Source: Paenirhizobium naphthalenivorans
Lineage (GTDB): Bacteria; Pseudomonadota; Alphaproteobacteria; Rhizobiales; Rhizobiaceae
NCBI RefSeq assembly: GCF_007992095.1
Contig: NZ_BJZP01000003.1
Location: forward strand, 124,001-188,000
Direction: 5' to 3'
Length of the DNA: 64,000 nt
Shown: piece by piece, positions 33,078 to 42,539 of the stretch
Position numbering within the stretch: the first letter of the stretch is position 1
How the letters are laid out: the number at the start of each line of letters is the position of its first letter
Position numbers and translations under genes: made by a program
Notes under the pieces: model-generated
What the model was told of the DNA's origin: nothing
Databases searched by the model: none
What the model saw: only the letters and a program-made list of their open reading frames with translations

Positions 33078-33338
33078 TCAGGCGCCCTTTTCGGCCAGCT
33101 TGGCTTCCAGCGCCTCGATACGCCTCAGCAAGGCGTCGTTCTCGTCACGCGCCTTGATGGCCATTTCGCGAACGGCTTCGAACTCTTCGCGCTTCACCAG
33201 ATCCATGCTGTTGAGCCAACGCTCTGCCTGGGAATGAAAGGCGGTCTCCATCTCCTTGCGCACCCCCTGGGCGGCGCCGGCCGCATCGGTCATCAGCTTG
33301 GCGAATTCGTCCATAATACGGTTCGGGCCCGTCGACAT
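33078..33338 (-). CDS. ubiK: UbiK-type accessory factor (BMFP domain)
   Basis: An 86-residue protein of the UbiK/YqiC family, an accessory factor for ubiquinone synthesis with membrane-fusogenic activity. The N-terminal amphipathic part NRIMDEFAKLMTDAAGAAQG is followed by VRKEMETAFHSQAERWLNSM and the C-terminal coiled coil VKREEFEAVREMAIKARDEN in its family form, ending ALLRRIEALEAKL. The ATG at 33338 is preceded by AGGAG. It is divergent from lgt. A terminator follows on the minus strand. Confidence 0.9.
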   Translation of the reverse strand: MSTGPNRIMDEFAKLMTDAAGAAQGVRKEMETAFHSQAERWLNSMDLVKREEFEAVREMAIKARDENDALLRRIEALEAKLAEKGA

Positions 33339-33529
33339 GGCATTGACTCCTCTTGCGTTCGATCCCTGGACGATGTCCTCGGTAGCAAGAAGTGAGGTAG
33401 GCATTCAACCTTGCCGTTGCAAGCGATTTTCGCCACTTGCGCGCCCTCCTGTCTCGACGCGGCAAGATTTCATCTTGACCGTGCCATGCCTGAACGCCAT
33501 TTTCCGGCGAGATTAGAGAAAGGTCACCC

Positions 33530-34375
33530 TTGCCGCCAGCTGTCGAACTCCTGTCCATTCTGACCTTTCCGGCAATCGATCCGGTAGCCTTCTCGGTAGG
33601 TCCGCTCGCTGTCCATTGGTATGGCCTTGCCTATGTCGCCGGTATCATGCTCGGCTGGGTCGTCGCCCGCGGGATGCTGCGCAATCCGAAGCTCTGGCCG
33701 AACGATACGCCACCCTGCACCGCGACCCATCTTGACGACTTCCTCGTATGGGTCGCCCTTGGCATCGTTCTCGGCGGGCGCATCGGTTACATTCTGTTCT
33801 ACGACCTTGGCGCCATCCTCGCCGACCCGATCCGCGCGATCGAAATCTGGAACGGCGGCATGTCGTTCCATGGCGGCTTCGTCGGCGCGACGCTGGCTAT
33901 GGTTATTTTCGCCCGGCGCAACTCCATTCGGCTGTGGAGCCTGTTTGACATCGTCGCGAGCGTTGCGCCGCTTGGCATCCTGTTTGGCCGCCTCGCCAAC
34001 TTCATCAACGGCGAACTCTGGGGACGGCCTTCCGACATGCCCTGGGCCATGGTCTTTCCCACCGGCGGCCCCTTCCCGCGCCACCCAAGCCAACTCTACG
34101 AGGGTTTGCTCGAAGGCCTCCTCACCTTCATCGTGCTGCAAGTCGTCGGTCGCCTGTTCGGAGGCTTTCGCGCTCCCGGCCTGGTCACGGGCTGTTTCGT
34201 TATTCTTTACGCCTTGTCCCGTATCACCGTCGAATTCTTCCGCGAACCGGACGCGCAGCTCGGTTTTCTCGTCGGCGGCTGGCTGACCATGGGCATGCTC
34301 TTGTCCTTGCCGATGCTTGCGGTCGGCGTCTGGGCACTCCTGAGGGCCTGGCGCGCCGCCGGCTCGCGGTCGTGA
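33530..34375 (+). CDS. lgt: Prolipoprotein diacylglyceryl transferase
   Basis: Lgt is the inner-membrane enzyme that moves diacylglycerol from phosphatidylglycerol to the lipobox Cys of prolipoproteins, the first and essential step of lipoprotein maturation. The protein is 281 residues with about seven helices. The signature GRLANFINGELWGR is present, with WNGGMSFHGGFVGA carrying the essential His and YALSRITVEFFREPD near the end. The start is a TTG at 33530 with AAAGG upstream; no ATG fits the family start. It is 21 bases ahead of the methyltransferase gene, and a lipoprotein gene lies 3 kb downstream. Confidence 0.95.
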   Translation: MPPAVELLSILTFPAIDPVAFSVGPLAVHWYGLAYVAGIMLGWVVARGMLRNPKLWPNDTPPCTATHLDDFLVWVALGIVLGGRIGYILFYDLGAILADPIRAIEIWNGGMSFHGGFVGATLAMVIFARRNSIRLWSLFDIVASVAPLGILFGRLANFINGELWGRPSDMPWAMVFPTGGPFPRHPSQLYEGLLEGLLTFIVLQVVGRLFGGFRAPGLVTGCFVILYALSRITVEFFREPDAQLGFLVGGWLTMGMLLSLPMLAVGVWALLRAWRAAGSRS

Positions 34376-34396
34376 AGCGAATATGAGGCGCCCCGA

Positions 34397-35497
34397 ATGA
34401 CCACTGCCCTCGCCCAGAAGATCAAGTCCCTGATACGGGCCAACGGCCCAATCAGCGTCACGGATTACTTCGCGCTCTGCCTCGCGGATCCTGAGCATGG
34501 CTATTACAAGACCCGCAACCCGTTCGGCCGGGCTGGCGACTTCGTCACCGCCCCGGAAATCAGCCAGTTGTTTGGCGAAATGATCGGTGTTTTCCTCGTG
34601 GTCGCCTGGCAGCGCCACGGCGAGCCCGGCGATGCCCGGATCGTCGAAATCGGCCCCGGACGCGGCACCATGATGAACGACATGCTGCGGGTCATCGCCC
34701 GTCTCGCGCCGCGCCTTTATGAGACGGCGAGTATCCACCTCGTGGAGACGAGCCCGGCCCTCCAGGACGTGCAGCGCCAAACGCTTTCCGCCCACGGCGA
34801 CAAGATCGCCTGGCACACGAGCTTCGACGAGGTGCCGGAAGGCTTCACCCTGATCGCGGCGAACGAACTGTTCGACGCCATTCCAATCCGCCAGTTCATC
34901 AAGACGCCGACCGGCTTTCGCGAGCGTGTGATCGCGCTCGACGCCGAGGATGAGCTCTGCTTCGCGGCAGGCGTTGCAACCCTTGACCCGGCCCTTCTCC
35001 CGCCCCAGCGGATTGCCCCTCCGGACGGAGAGATCTTCGAGATCGCGCCCGCTCGACAGGCGGTGATGACCACGCTCTGCGAGCGCCTTCTCAAGTGCCA
35101 CGGCACGGCCCTGGTGATCGACTACGGTCATATGGCCACCGGCTTTGGCGACACGTTGCAGGCGGTTCTCGCGCACGAATACGATCCGCCGCTCGCCCAT
35201 CCCGGCATGGCGGACCTGACCAGCCACGTCGACTTCGAGAACCTGGCCCGCACCGCGCTGGCGTCCGGCGTTCAGGTCAATGGCTGCATGTATCAGGGTG
35301 ACTTCCTGGTCGGCCTCGGCATTGAGGACCGCGCCGCCTCTCTCGGTCGCGATAAGGACACCAAGACGCAGGCGGAGATCGTCAAGGCGGTCGAGCGACT
35401 GGCCGGCGCCGGCGAGGGCCGCATGGGTGAGCTTTTCAAGGCCATGGCGATCTCAAGCCCGGCCTTGGCGCTGCCGCCCTTTAAGGGCGGCAATTGA
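34397..35497 (+). CDS. MidA/NDUFAF7-type SAM-dependent methyltransferase
   Basis: A 366-residue class I methyltransferase of the COG1565 family. In eukaryotes the relative NDUFAF7 dimethylates an arginine of a complex I subunit during assembly, so a similar role on the NADH dehydrogenase is possible. Motifs are ISVTDYFALCLADPEHGYY, then GDFVTAPEISQLFGEM, the SAM-binding IVEIGPGRGTMMNDMLR, and GFTLIAANELFDAIPI. It is cytoplasmic. It follows lgt by 21 bases and is followed, after 124 bases, by the PgeF-type gene, the same run found in many rhizobia. Confidence 0.9.
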   Translation: MTTALAQKIKSLIRANGPISVTDYFALCLADPEHGYYKTRNPFGRAGDFVTAPEISQLFGEMIGVFLVVAWQRHGEPGDARIVEIGPGRGTMMNDMLRVIARLAPRLYETASIHLVETSPALQDVQRQTLSAHGDKIAWHTSFDEVPEGFTLIAANELFDAIPIRQFIKTPTGFRERVIALDAEDELCFAAGVATLDPALLPPQRIAPPDGEIFEIAPARQAVMTTLCERLLKCHGTALVIDYGHMATGFGDTLQAVLAHEYDPPLAHPGMADLTSHVDFENLARTALASGVQVNGCMYQGDFLVGLGIEDRAASLGRDKDTKTQAEIVKAVERLAGAGEGRMGELFKAMAISSPALALPPFKGGN

Positions 35498-35621
35498 CAG
35501 CGGCGGCGCCGATGCGCCAACATTACGCCGTCTGAAACCACGGCGCGAGCCCTGTTTCCCTAGTGTTTTCAGGAACGAGTCGGCCGAATCGATCGCCCGC
35601 CCCCTTGCCTCGGAGGCAGCC

Positions 35622-36416
35622 ATGCAGGAGCACCCATTGCCCGAGCCGATCACCAGCGCCCTCTTTGCCGATGCCGAGAGTAAAGGCATCCGCCACGGTT
35701 TTTTCACCCGCAACGGCGGCGTTTCTGAAGGGATCTATCGCGGCCTCAATGTCGGCCTCGGATCCAATGACGAAAAGCAGAAGGTGCAGGAAAACCGCCG
35801 CCGCGTCAGCGCTTGGTTCGGCCTTGCCCCCGAGAAGCTGGCGACCGTGAATCAGGTCCACTCGGCAGACGTCGTCGTGGTCGAGCGAGATCATGATGGC
35901 GCACGACCTGCGGCGGACGCCCTTGTGACCGCCTCCCCCGGCATCATTCTGGGGGTGCTTTCCGCAGACTGCGGTCCGGTCCTCTTCGCCGATGCCGAAG
36001 CGGGCATCATCGGCGCGGCCCATGCCGGCTGGAAGGGCGCGCTCGGCGGCGTTCTGGAGAACACCATCCTCGCCATGCTCTCACTCGGCGCAAGGCGAGA
36101 AGCAATCACCGCCTGCCTCGGCCCGTCGATCTGCGGCGTGAACTACGAGGTCGGACCGGAATTCGTCGACCGCTTCATCGCTGAAAACCCCAGCTTCGAA
36201 GCATTCTTCACGCCCTCGACCAGGCCGGGGCACGCCATGTTCGACTTGCAGGGACTGACGGTGAAGCGATTGACCGATGCCGGTGTCCGGGCCGAAAGCC
36301 TGGGGATCTGCACCTATGCCGATCCCGACAACTTCTATTCCTATCGCCGCACCACCCATGCCGGCGAGCCGGACTATGGACGCCAGATTTCCGCGATCGC
36401 CATCAGGGAGGACTGA
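35622..36416 (+). CDS. pgeF: Laccase-domain protein, PgeF/YfiH family
   Basis: A 264-residue Zn/Cu-binding protein of the YfiH family, described as a purine nucleoside phosphorylase/laccase-like enzyme and as a peptidoglycan editing factor that prevents wrong amino acids in muropeptides. The metal-site residues are seen in VNQVHSADVVV (His), VLSADCGPVLFAD (Cys) and AAHAGWKGALGGV (His). FFSYRR-type ending is present as NFYSYRRTTHAGEPDYGRQ. The ATG at 35622 has CGGAGGCAGCC upstream. It is followed after one base by the M24 gene, so they are co-translated. Confidence 0.9.
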   Translation: MQEHPLPEPITSALFADAESKGIRHGFFTRNGGVSEGIYRGLNVGLGSNDEKQKVQENRRRVSAWFGLAPEKLATVNQVHSADVVVVERDHDGARPAADALVTASPGIILGVLSADCGPVLFADAEAGIIGAAHAGWKGALGGVLENTILAMLSLGARREAITACLGPSICGVNYEVGPEFVDRFIAENPSFEAFFTPSTRPGHAMFDLQGLTVKRLTDAGVRAESLGICTYADPDNFYSYRRTTHAGEPDYGRQISAIAIRED

Positions 36417-36417
36417 G

Positions 36418-37569
36418 ATGCCCCAGCACTTCGACCGGAGCGAATACGCCGCCCGCATGGAACGACTGACCGCCCGCATGGCGGAACAGAAGCTTGATGC
36501 AATGTTGCTGTTTGCCCAGGAGAGCATGTACTGGCTGACTGGCTACGATACTTTCGGCTACTGCTTTTTCCAGACGTTGATTGTCAAGGCCGACGGGACG
36601 ATGACACTTCTGACACGCTCGGCCGACCTGCGTCAGGCCAAACGGACCTCCAACATCGACAACATCGTCATATGGGTCGACCGGATGAAAGCCGATCCGA
36701 CCGTGGACCTGCGCAACCTGTTGAGCGAGATGGACCTGCTCGGCGCCAGGATCGGCATCGAATACGATACCCATGGCATGACCGGCCGCATCGCCCGTCT
36801 GCTCGACAACCAACTGACCAATTTCTGCGAGACCAGCGACGCTTCCTATCTCGTCAGCGAACTGCGGCTGACCAAAAGCCCGGCGGAAATCGCCCATGTC
36901 GAGCGGGCCGCCGCGCTTGCCGATGATGCCCTCGATGCCGCCCTGCCCCTGATCAGAGCCGGCGGCGACGAGGCGGCCATCCTGGCCGCCATGCAAGGCG
37001 CGGTTCTGTCCGGCGGTGGCGACTATCCGGCCAACGAATTCATCATCGGCTCAGGCCCGGATGCGCTTTTGTGCCGCTACAAGGCGGGGCGCCGGACGCT
37101 CGCAGACAAGGACCAGTTGACCCTCGAATGGGCCGGCGTGAAGGCGCATTACCATGCGGCCATGATGCGGACCATCGTCATCGGCGAGCCGAGCACCCGC
37201 CATCGTGAACTCTATGCCGCCTGCCATGACGCCATCAAGGCGATCGAAGAAGTCCTGCGGCCTGGCCAAACCTTCGGTGACGTATTCGATACCCATGCGC
37301 GCATCATGGACGAGCGCGGGCTGGCCCGGCACCGCCTCAATGCCTGCGGCTATTCACTCGGCGCCCGTTTCTCGCCCTCCTGGATGGAGCACCAGATGTT
37401 CCACACCGGCAATGCCCAGCCGATCCTGCCAGACATGTCGCTCTTCGTGCACATGATCATCATGGATAGCGAGCGTGAGACGGCTATGACGCTTGGCCAT
37501 ACCTACCTGACAACGGCGGAAGCACCGCGGGCGCTGTCTCGCCACCCGCTCGCGCTGGTTCAGCGCTAG
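36418..37569 (+). CDS. M24-family (creatinase/prolidase-like) protein lacking metal ligands
   Basis: A 383-residue pita-bread-fold protein with an N-terminal creatinase domain (YAARMERLTARMAEQKLDAM, TGYDTFGY) and a C-terminal M24 domain. In true dinuclear aminopeptidases five ligands (Asp, Asp, His, Glu, Glu) are conserved. Here the expected first site reads LTLEWAGVKAHYHAAMMRT, with Glu for the first Asp and Ala/Met around the second, and the last Glu regions read MSLFVHMIIMDS and ETAMTLGHTYL. Metal-dependent peptidase activity is therefore unlikely; a creatinase or ectoine-hydrolase-like, metal-free hydrolase is more plausible. It begins one base after pgeF. Confidence 0.82.
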   Translation: MPQHFDRSEYAARMERLTARMAEQKLDAMLLFAQESMYWLTGYDTFGYCFFQTLIVKADGTMTLLTRSADLRQAKRTSNIDNIVIWVDRMKADPTVDLRNLLSEMDLLGARIGIEYDTHGMTGRIARLLDNQLTNFCETSDASYLVSELRLTKSPAEIAHVERAAALADDALDAALPLIRAGGDEAAILAAMQGAVLSGGGDYPANEFIIGSGPDALLCRYKAGRRTLADKDQLTLEWAGVKAHYHAAMMRTIVIGEPSTRHRELYAACHDAIKAIEEVLRPGQTFGDVFDTHARIMDERGLARHRLNACGYSLGARFSPSWMEHQMFHTGNAQPILPDMSLFVHMIIMDSERETAMTLGHTYLTTAEAPRALSRHPLALVQR

Positions 37570-37688
37570 GCGCTCGGCCCCCTCTCATTGCGACTGGCCG
37601 GTCCCGTGCCCGCCGCTCTAAGGAATTGATAGGATTTTAAGGTTATCCTCATCAAATCCGATGGAGGTGCACGAGGACGGTAGCGACG

Positions 37689-38522
37689 ATGAAACTCTCC
37701 CGAACGGCGACGGTCGCCCTTATTGCGGCGGCGGGACTGACAGCCTGCAACACACCCGACGCTATGGTGCCGCCGATGGAGATCGGCGACGGCGGCCAGC
37801 CGGTGAGCGAGAGCGACATGGCGCTGTCCCAGGGACAGACAAGCGCTTATGCCGAACCCTCCCATCAGAGCGCGCCGCTCTCCGAGCAGGGTTATGTTCG
37901 GCAGCCCCAGAATTCGCTGGAAGCCCAGGCGACGGCCCTTGCCGCAGGGCAGAACAACCCGGCTGCATCCACCCCGCTTTATCAAAGCCAGACCGGCTAT
38001 CCGGAGGCATCGGCCGCAAGCGAACAAACGCTTGGAGCGCCTCCGGCCCAGTTGCAGCCGCCTCAACAGACCGCAGACCTTACCCAGCAGACGCAGCAAG
38101 CCCAACCTGCATCGCCCTCGACACAAGCCGTTACCGCGCTCGCTCCGGCGGGCGCCGCGGGAACCATCCGCTTCTTGCCGATCATCGGCGCGCCGGTCCA
38201 GGCCGTGACCCCGCTGTCGCGTCAGCTCGGCGCTGAGGCTCACGGCAAAGGCCTGACGATCAAGAGCGCCAGCGACCCGGCAAGCGAGCACATTCTCAAG
38301 GGCTATTTCTCCGCCTTCGGCGACAATGGCACAGTGACCGTCGTCTATGTCTGGGACGTCCTCGACAGCAGCGGCAACCGCCTGCACCGCATTCAGGGCC
38401 AAGAGAAAGTAGCCTCGTCGGCAACGGACCCATGGGAAGGTGTGCCGGCCTCGCTGATGCAGCAGATCGGAACGAAAACCATCGCCGAATACAACTCCTG
38501 GCGGCAGGCGCGCAGCGGCTGA
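37689..38522 (+). CDS. Putative outer-envelope lipoprotein
   Basis: A 277-residue exported lipoprotein. The signal peptide [20 protein letters not shown] ends in a lipobox with Cys20, so Lgt (encoded 3 kb upstream) would be the modifying enzyme. The next 130 residues are Gln/Pro/Ser/Ala rich and probably disordered. The C-terminal 120 residues look folded ([20 protein letters not shown], then [40 protein letters not shown]). I recognise no enzyme motif. It resembles rhizobial lipoproteins of unknown function next to prs. Confidence 0.8.
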   Translation: MKLSRTATVALIAAAGLTACNTPDAMVPPMEIGDGGQPVSESDMALSQGQTSAYAEPSHQSAPLSEQGYVRQPQNSLEAQATALAAGQNNPAASTPLYQSQTGYPEASAASEQTLGAPPAQLQPPQQTADLTQQTQQAQPASPSTQAVTALAPAGAAGTIRFLPIIGAPVQAVTPLSRQLGAEAHGKGLTIKSASDPASEHILKGYFSAFGDNGTVTVVYVWDVLDSSGNRLHRIQGQEKVASSATDPWEGVPASLMQQIGTKTIAEYNSWRQARSG

Positions 38523-38638
38523 CAGAACGCTGTTACAAAGTTTTCACGAAAAAGAACCCCATTTCCGCCAAAGCACTTGCATTCGAGGGGAAGAGCGCTA
38601 AAAAGCGCCCAACTCAGCATGACAACAGGCGGACCAAA

Positions 38639-39571
<933 letters not shown>

Positions 39572-39574
39572 GCC

Positions 39575-39604
39575 AATTGCGGCGCCAAGACCGGCGCCGC
39601 AATT
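39575..39604 (+). terminator. Hairpin after prs
   Basis: AATTGCGGCGCC (39575-39586) pairs perfectly with GGCGCCGCAATT (39593-39604) around six bases, four bases past the prs stop. No T-run follows, so it may act as a 3' stabiliser or a weak terminator. Confidence 0.55.
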
Positions 39605-39690
39605 GCCAGATCATCTACTGCGGGTTTAACCCGACCGTAAGCAATTTTCGTGACACTTTCCGCGGGCTGTTTGCCCGTGGGAGGTAATTT

Positions 39691-41970
39691 ATGTCACGAA
39701 ACAATTTGGGGGCCCCAAAAGCCGGAGCCCTGTCATCTGTAAAAGCCAAGTTCGCCAGTCTCGTCGTAGGTGCGACGCTCGTATCCTGCTTCGCCGTCGG
39801 CATTCTAAGCTATGAGGTCGGCAAAAGCGGCCTGATCGAAGCCAGCAAGTTGAGGCTCGAATCCGTAGCCAAGACCCAGTCCAAAGATCTCGGTGCCTAT
39901 ACCCGGCGCATCGAGCAGTCGCTTTTCGACCTCGCCCAGAATACGGCGATCGGCGAAGCGACAGACATGATGGTCAATATCATTCCTCTCGAAGCCAAGG
40001 ACATCCGGCTTGTCTTCCAGCCCACCGGCTCGACGGCCGAGGAGCGTTCCGCCATCGATGGCTCCAAGCAGAAGCTACTCTACGGCGTGCGTCACGCCGG
40101 TTTCCACGGAACGGTCGCCAGTGCCTGGAAGAACATCAATGCCAGTGACATCATCATCGTCGACAATGCCGGAACGGTTGTCTACACCGTCACCAAGGGC
40201 AAGGAATTCCTCTCCACCGTTGCCGATCCAGAAAACGTAGCGATCAAGGAAATCTACGATCGTACCAATGCCGGCAAACTGGAAGACACGCAGGTCTCCG
40301 GCTTCACCGACTACCCTCAGGGTGACGACGGCCCCTCGGCGTTCATCGCCAGACCGCTCGCCATTTCGGTCTGGGGTGAGACGGTGAAGAAGGGCGTGGT
40401 GATCATTCGTATTTCGGCCGCCAAGCTCTCCGCCATGGTAGCGCCCGATGGGCTCGGAACCACGATCGACGACGCCTTCCTGCTCAACGCGGACGGAACC
40501 GTGCGCGGCGGCACGGTAAGCGGCGGCACGGATACCGCGATCGCCCCCGAACTTACCAAGGCGGCTGCGGCCGGCGAAACAGGTTCGACATTCGCCGCTT
40601 CCGGCGACCATTCATCCTTCTATTCCTATCTGCCCGTCACTTTGTTCGGTCAGAAGCATCTGCTGGTCGTGGGTCAGGACGAGGCCAAGGTTCTCGCCTC
40701 CGCCAACGACCTCGCCTGGTGGGCGCTGCTGGCGACAGTCGCGGTCCTCGTTTGCATGGGCGGCGTCGGCATCATGGTCTCTTCGAGCCTCACCCGGCCC
40801 CTCACCGACCTCGCTGGCCTGATGAATCGCTTGAACCAGGGCGACAAGAACATCGACATCACTGCGGCTGGCCGCGCCGATGAGATCGGCGTAATGGCAC
40901 GGGCGCTCGAATCCTTCCGCCAGAACGCCCTCGAAAAGGAGCGCATGGAGGCAGAGGCCGTCGAACGCGGCACGCAGATCGATGATGAGCGCCGCCAGCG
41001 CGAGGCCGAGAAGGCTCGCAGTGCCCAGGAGCTTGAGGATGCCGTATCTGCCCTTGCCAGCGGCCTCCAGAACCTGTCGAGCGGCCGCCTCAACCTGCGC
41101 ATCGAGCGTCCGTTCGTGCCGTCGCTCGATCATCTCCGCATCGACTTCAACAATTCTGTCGAACGCCTGGAGGAAACGATCCGCACCATCGCCGAAAGCG
41201 CCGATACGATCCGTGCCGGTTCCTCGGACCTGAAGGGCGCATCGGAAAACCTTGCCCACCGCACCGAGCGTCAGGCCGCCTCGCTGGAGGAAGCAGCCGC
41301 AGCTCTCGGCGAGATGACCGGCTCGGTCAACGACGCCCTTCGCCGCTGCGAGACAACCGTGAAGGTGACCGCCGACACGCTCTTCGATGCGAAGACCTCT
41401 TCGACCGTCGTCAACGAGGCGATCGTCGCCATGGAGCGGATCGAAAGCTCGTCAGCCAAGATCCGCCAGATCATCGACGTGATCGACCAGATCGCCTTCC
41501 AGACCAACCTTCTGGCACTGAACGCCGGGGTTGAGGCGGCCCGGGCCGGTGATGCCGGCAAGGGCTTTGCCGTCGTCGCCCAGGAAGTACGTGAACTCGC
41601 GCAGCGCTCCTCGGCTGCGGCCCGTGACATCAGCCAGTTGATCAACACCTCGACCACCGACGTCGCCGACGGCGTGGCGCTGGTGCTGAAGACCGGCGAG
41701 AGCCTGCACAAGATCGAGGGCAATATCGATACGATCAACGACCATATCGGCTCGATCGCCAACGCATCCCGCGAACAGTCGCAGCGTCTCGGCGAGATCA
41801 ACGCCTCGGTCAACGATCTCGATCAGGTGACCCAGCAGAACGCCGCTATGGTCGAGGAGACAACGGCCGCCGCCTTTGCGCTGGCAAGCGAAGCGGACGG
41901 CCTGACCGAACAGGTCAGCAGCTTCTCCATCGGGCAACGCCCGGCTGTCACGGCACGCCGTGCCGCCTGA
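39691..41970 (+). CDS. Methyl-accepting chemotaxis protein
   Basis: A 759-residue chemoreceptor. A first membrane helix lies at about 27-46 (FASLVVGATLVSCFAVGILS), a large periplasmic sensor of dCache-like size follows, and a second helix (WWALLATVAVLVCMGGVGIM) leads into a HAMP domain near 365-420. A coiled region with EKERMEAEAVERG follows. The signalling tip is intact in IDQIAFQTNLLALNAGVEAA and FAVVAQEVRELAQRSS. Methylation-site helices flank it. GGGAGGTAATTT precedes the ATG and a strong terminator follows, so it is a single-gene unit. The attractant is unknown. No CheW-binding pentapeptide is evident at the C-terminus. Confidence 0.96.
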   Translation: MSRNNLGAPKAGALSSVKAKFASLVVGATLVSCFAVGILSYEVGKSGLIEASKLRLESVAKTQSKDLGAYTRRIEQSLFDLAQNTAIGEATDMMVNIIPLEAKDIRLVFQPTGSTAEERSAIDGSKQKLLYGVRHAGFHGTVASAWKNINASDIIIVDNAGTVVYTVTKGKEFLSTVADPENVAIKEIYDRTNAGKLEDTQVSGFTDYPQGDDGPSAFIARPLAISVWGETVKKGVVIIRISAAKLSAMVAPDGLGTTIDDAFLLNADGTVRGGTVSGGTDTAIAPELTKAAAAGETGSTFAASGDHSSFYSYLPVTLFGQKHLLVVGQDEAKVLASANDLAWWALLATVAVLVCMGGVGIMVSSSLTRPLTDLAGLMNRLNQGDKNIDITAAGRADEIGVMARALESFRQNALEKERMEAEAVERGTQIDDERRQREAEKARSAQELEDAVSALASGLQNLSSGRLNLRIERPFVPSLDHLRIDFNNSVERLEETIRTIAESADTIRAGSSDLKGASENLAHRTERQAASLEEAAAALGEMTGSVNDALRRCETTVKVTADTLFDAKTSSTVVNEAIVAMERIESSSAKIRQIIDVIDQIAFQTNLLALNAGVEAARAGDAGKGFAVVAQEVRELAQRSSAAARDISQLINTSTTDVADGVALVLKTGESLHKIEGNIDTINDHIGSIANASREQSQRLGEINASVNDLDQVTQQNAAMVEETTAAAFALASEADGLTEQVSSFSIGQRPAVTARRAA

Positions 41971-41994
41971 AACCATCCGGCCTCCCTTGAAAAG

Positions 41995-42030
41995 AACCCG
42001 CGAAGCTCGCGCTTCGCGGGTTTTGTTTTG
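41995..42030 (+). terminator. Rho-independent terminator after the chemoreceptor gene
   Basis: AACCCGCGAAGC (41995-42006) pairs with GCTTCGCGGGTT (42011-42022) around TCGC, followed by TTGTTTTG. Confidence 0.9.
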
Positions 42031-42035
42031 CCAGC

Positions 42036-42434
42036 CTATTGCGCCACGGGCACCGTGACGGCGGGAACTGGACACGCCTCGCCACCGGCAAGCAATCGCG
42101 ACCGCGTCAGAAAGCGACGTTCGCGGCCGTTGTCGAGGGAGAACATGCCCCCTCGCCCCGGCACCACATCGATGATCAACTGGGTATGCTTCCACACCGC
42201 GAACTGCGAGCCACTGATATAGACCGGCACGCCACCGATTTCGCCGAGCTTCACATCGGTCTCGCCGACCCGGTAATCGCTCGTCGGATAGCACATCGGC
42301 GACGAGCCATCGCAACAGCCGCCGGACTGATGGAACAGGATATCTGGATGATCCCCCTGGATCTCCCGGAGGAAATCCAGGGCAGCTTGCGTGGCGACCA
42401 CCCGCGGCTGCGCCGGATCGCTCTCATCGATCAT
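42036..42434 (-). CDS. DUF779 protein, aldehyde dehydrogenase partner
   Basis: A 132-residue DUF779 protein. The family is almost always encoded beside an aldehyde dehydrogenase, and this one follows one by 105 bases on the same strand. It has the conserved FHQSGGCCDGSSPMCYP (Cys pair and nearby Cys, possible metal or redox site), RVGETDVKLGEIGGVPVYI and QFAVWKHTQLIIDVVPGRGG. Its role is unknown; an accessory or stabilising function for the dehydrogenase is inferred. The ATG is preceded by AGAGGAGG. Confidence 0.9.
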   Translation of the reverse strand: MIDESDPAQPRVVATQAALDFLREIQGDHPDILFHQSGGCCDGSSPMCYPTSDYRVGETDVKLGEIGGVPVYISGSQFAVWKHTQLIIDVVPGRGGMFSLDNGRERRFLTRSRLLAGGEACPVPAVTVPVAQ

Positions 42435-42458
42435 GCATGCCTCCTCTGAAGAAAAGCT

Positions 42459-42520
42459 CCCTCACCCTGCAAGAGCAGGATGAGGGACGGAAGGAACCCC
42501 AGGCGGGGGCAAAGGGTTCC
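42459..42520 (-). other. Structured intercistronic element between ALDH and DUF779
   Basis: Two consecutive hairpins fill the gap: CCCTCACCCTGC (42459-42470) with GCAGGATGAGGG (42475-42486), one mismatch, and GGAACCC (42493-42499) with GGGTTCC (42514-42520). Neither has a T-run, so they more likely set differential mRNA stability of the two cistrons than end transcription. Confidence 0.45.
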
Positions 42521-42539
42521 TCCCGGAGGGAGGGCTTGC

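Noticed and set aside
33524-35227. A 567-codon minus-strand open frame over lgt and the methyltransferase gene
   Set aside because: Both plus-strand genes have diagnostic motifs; the minus frame spans two unrelated genes and has shadow composition.
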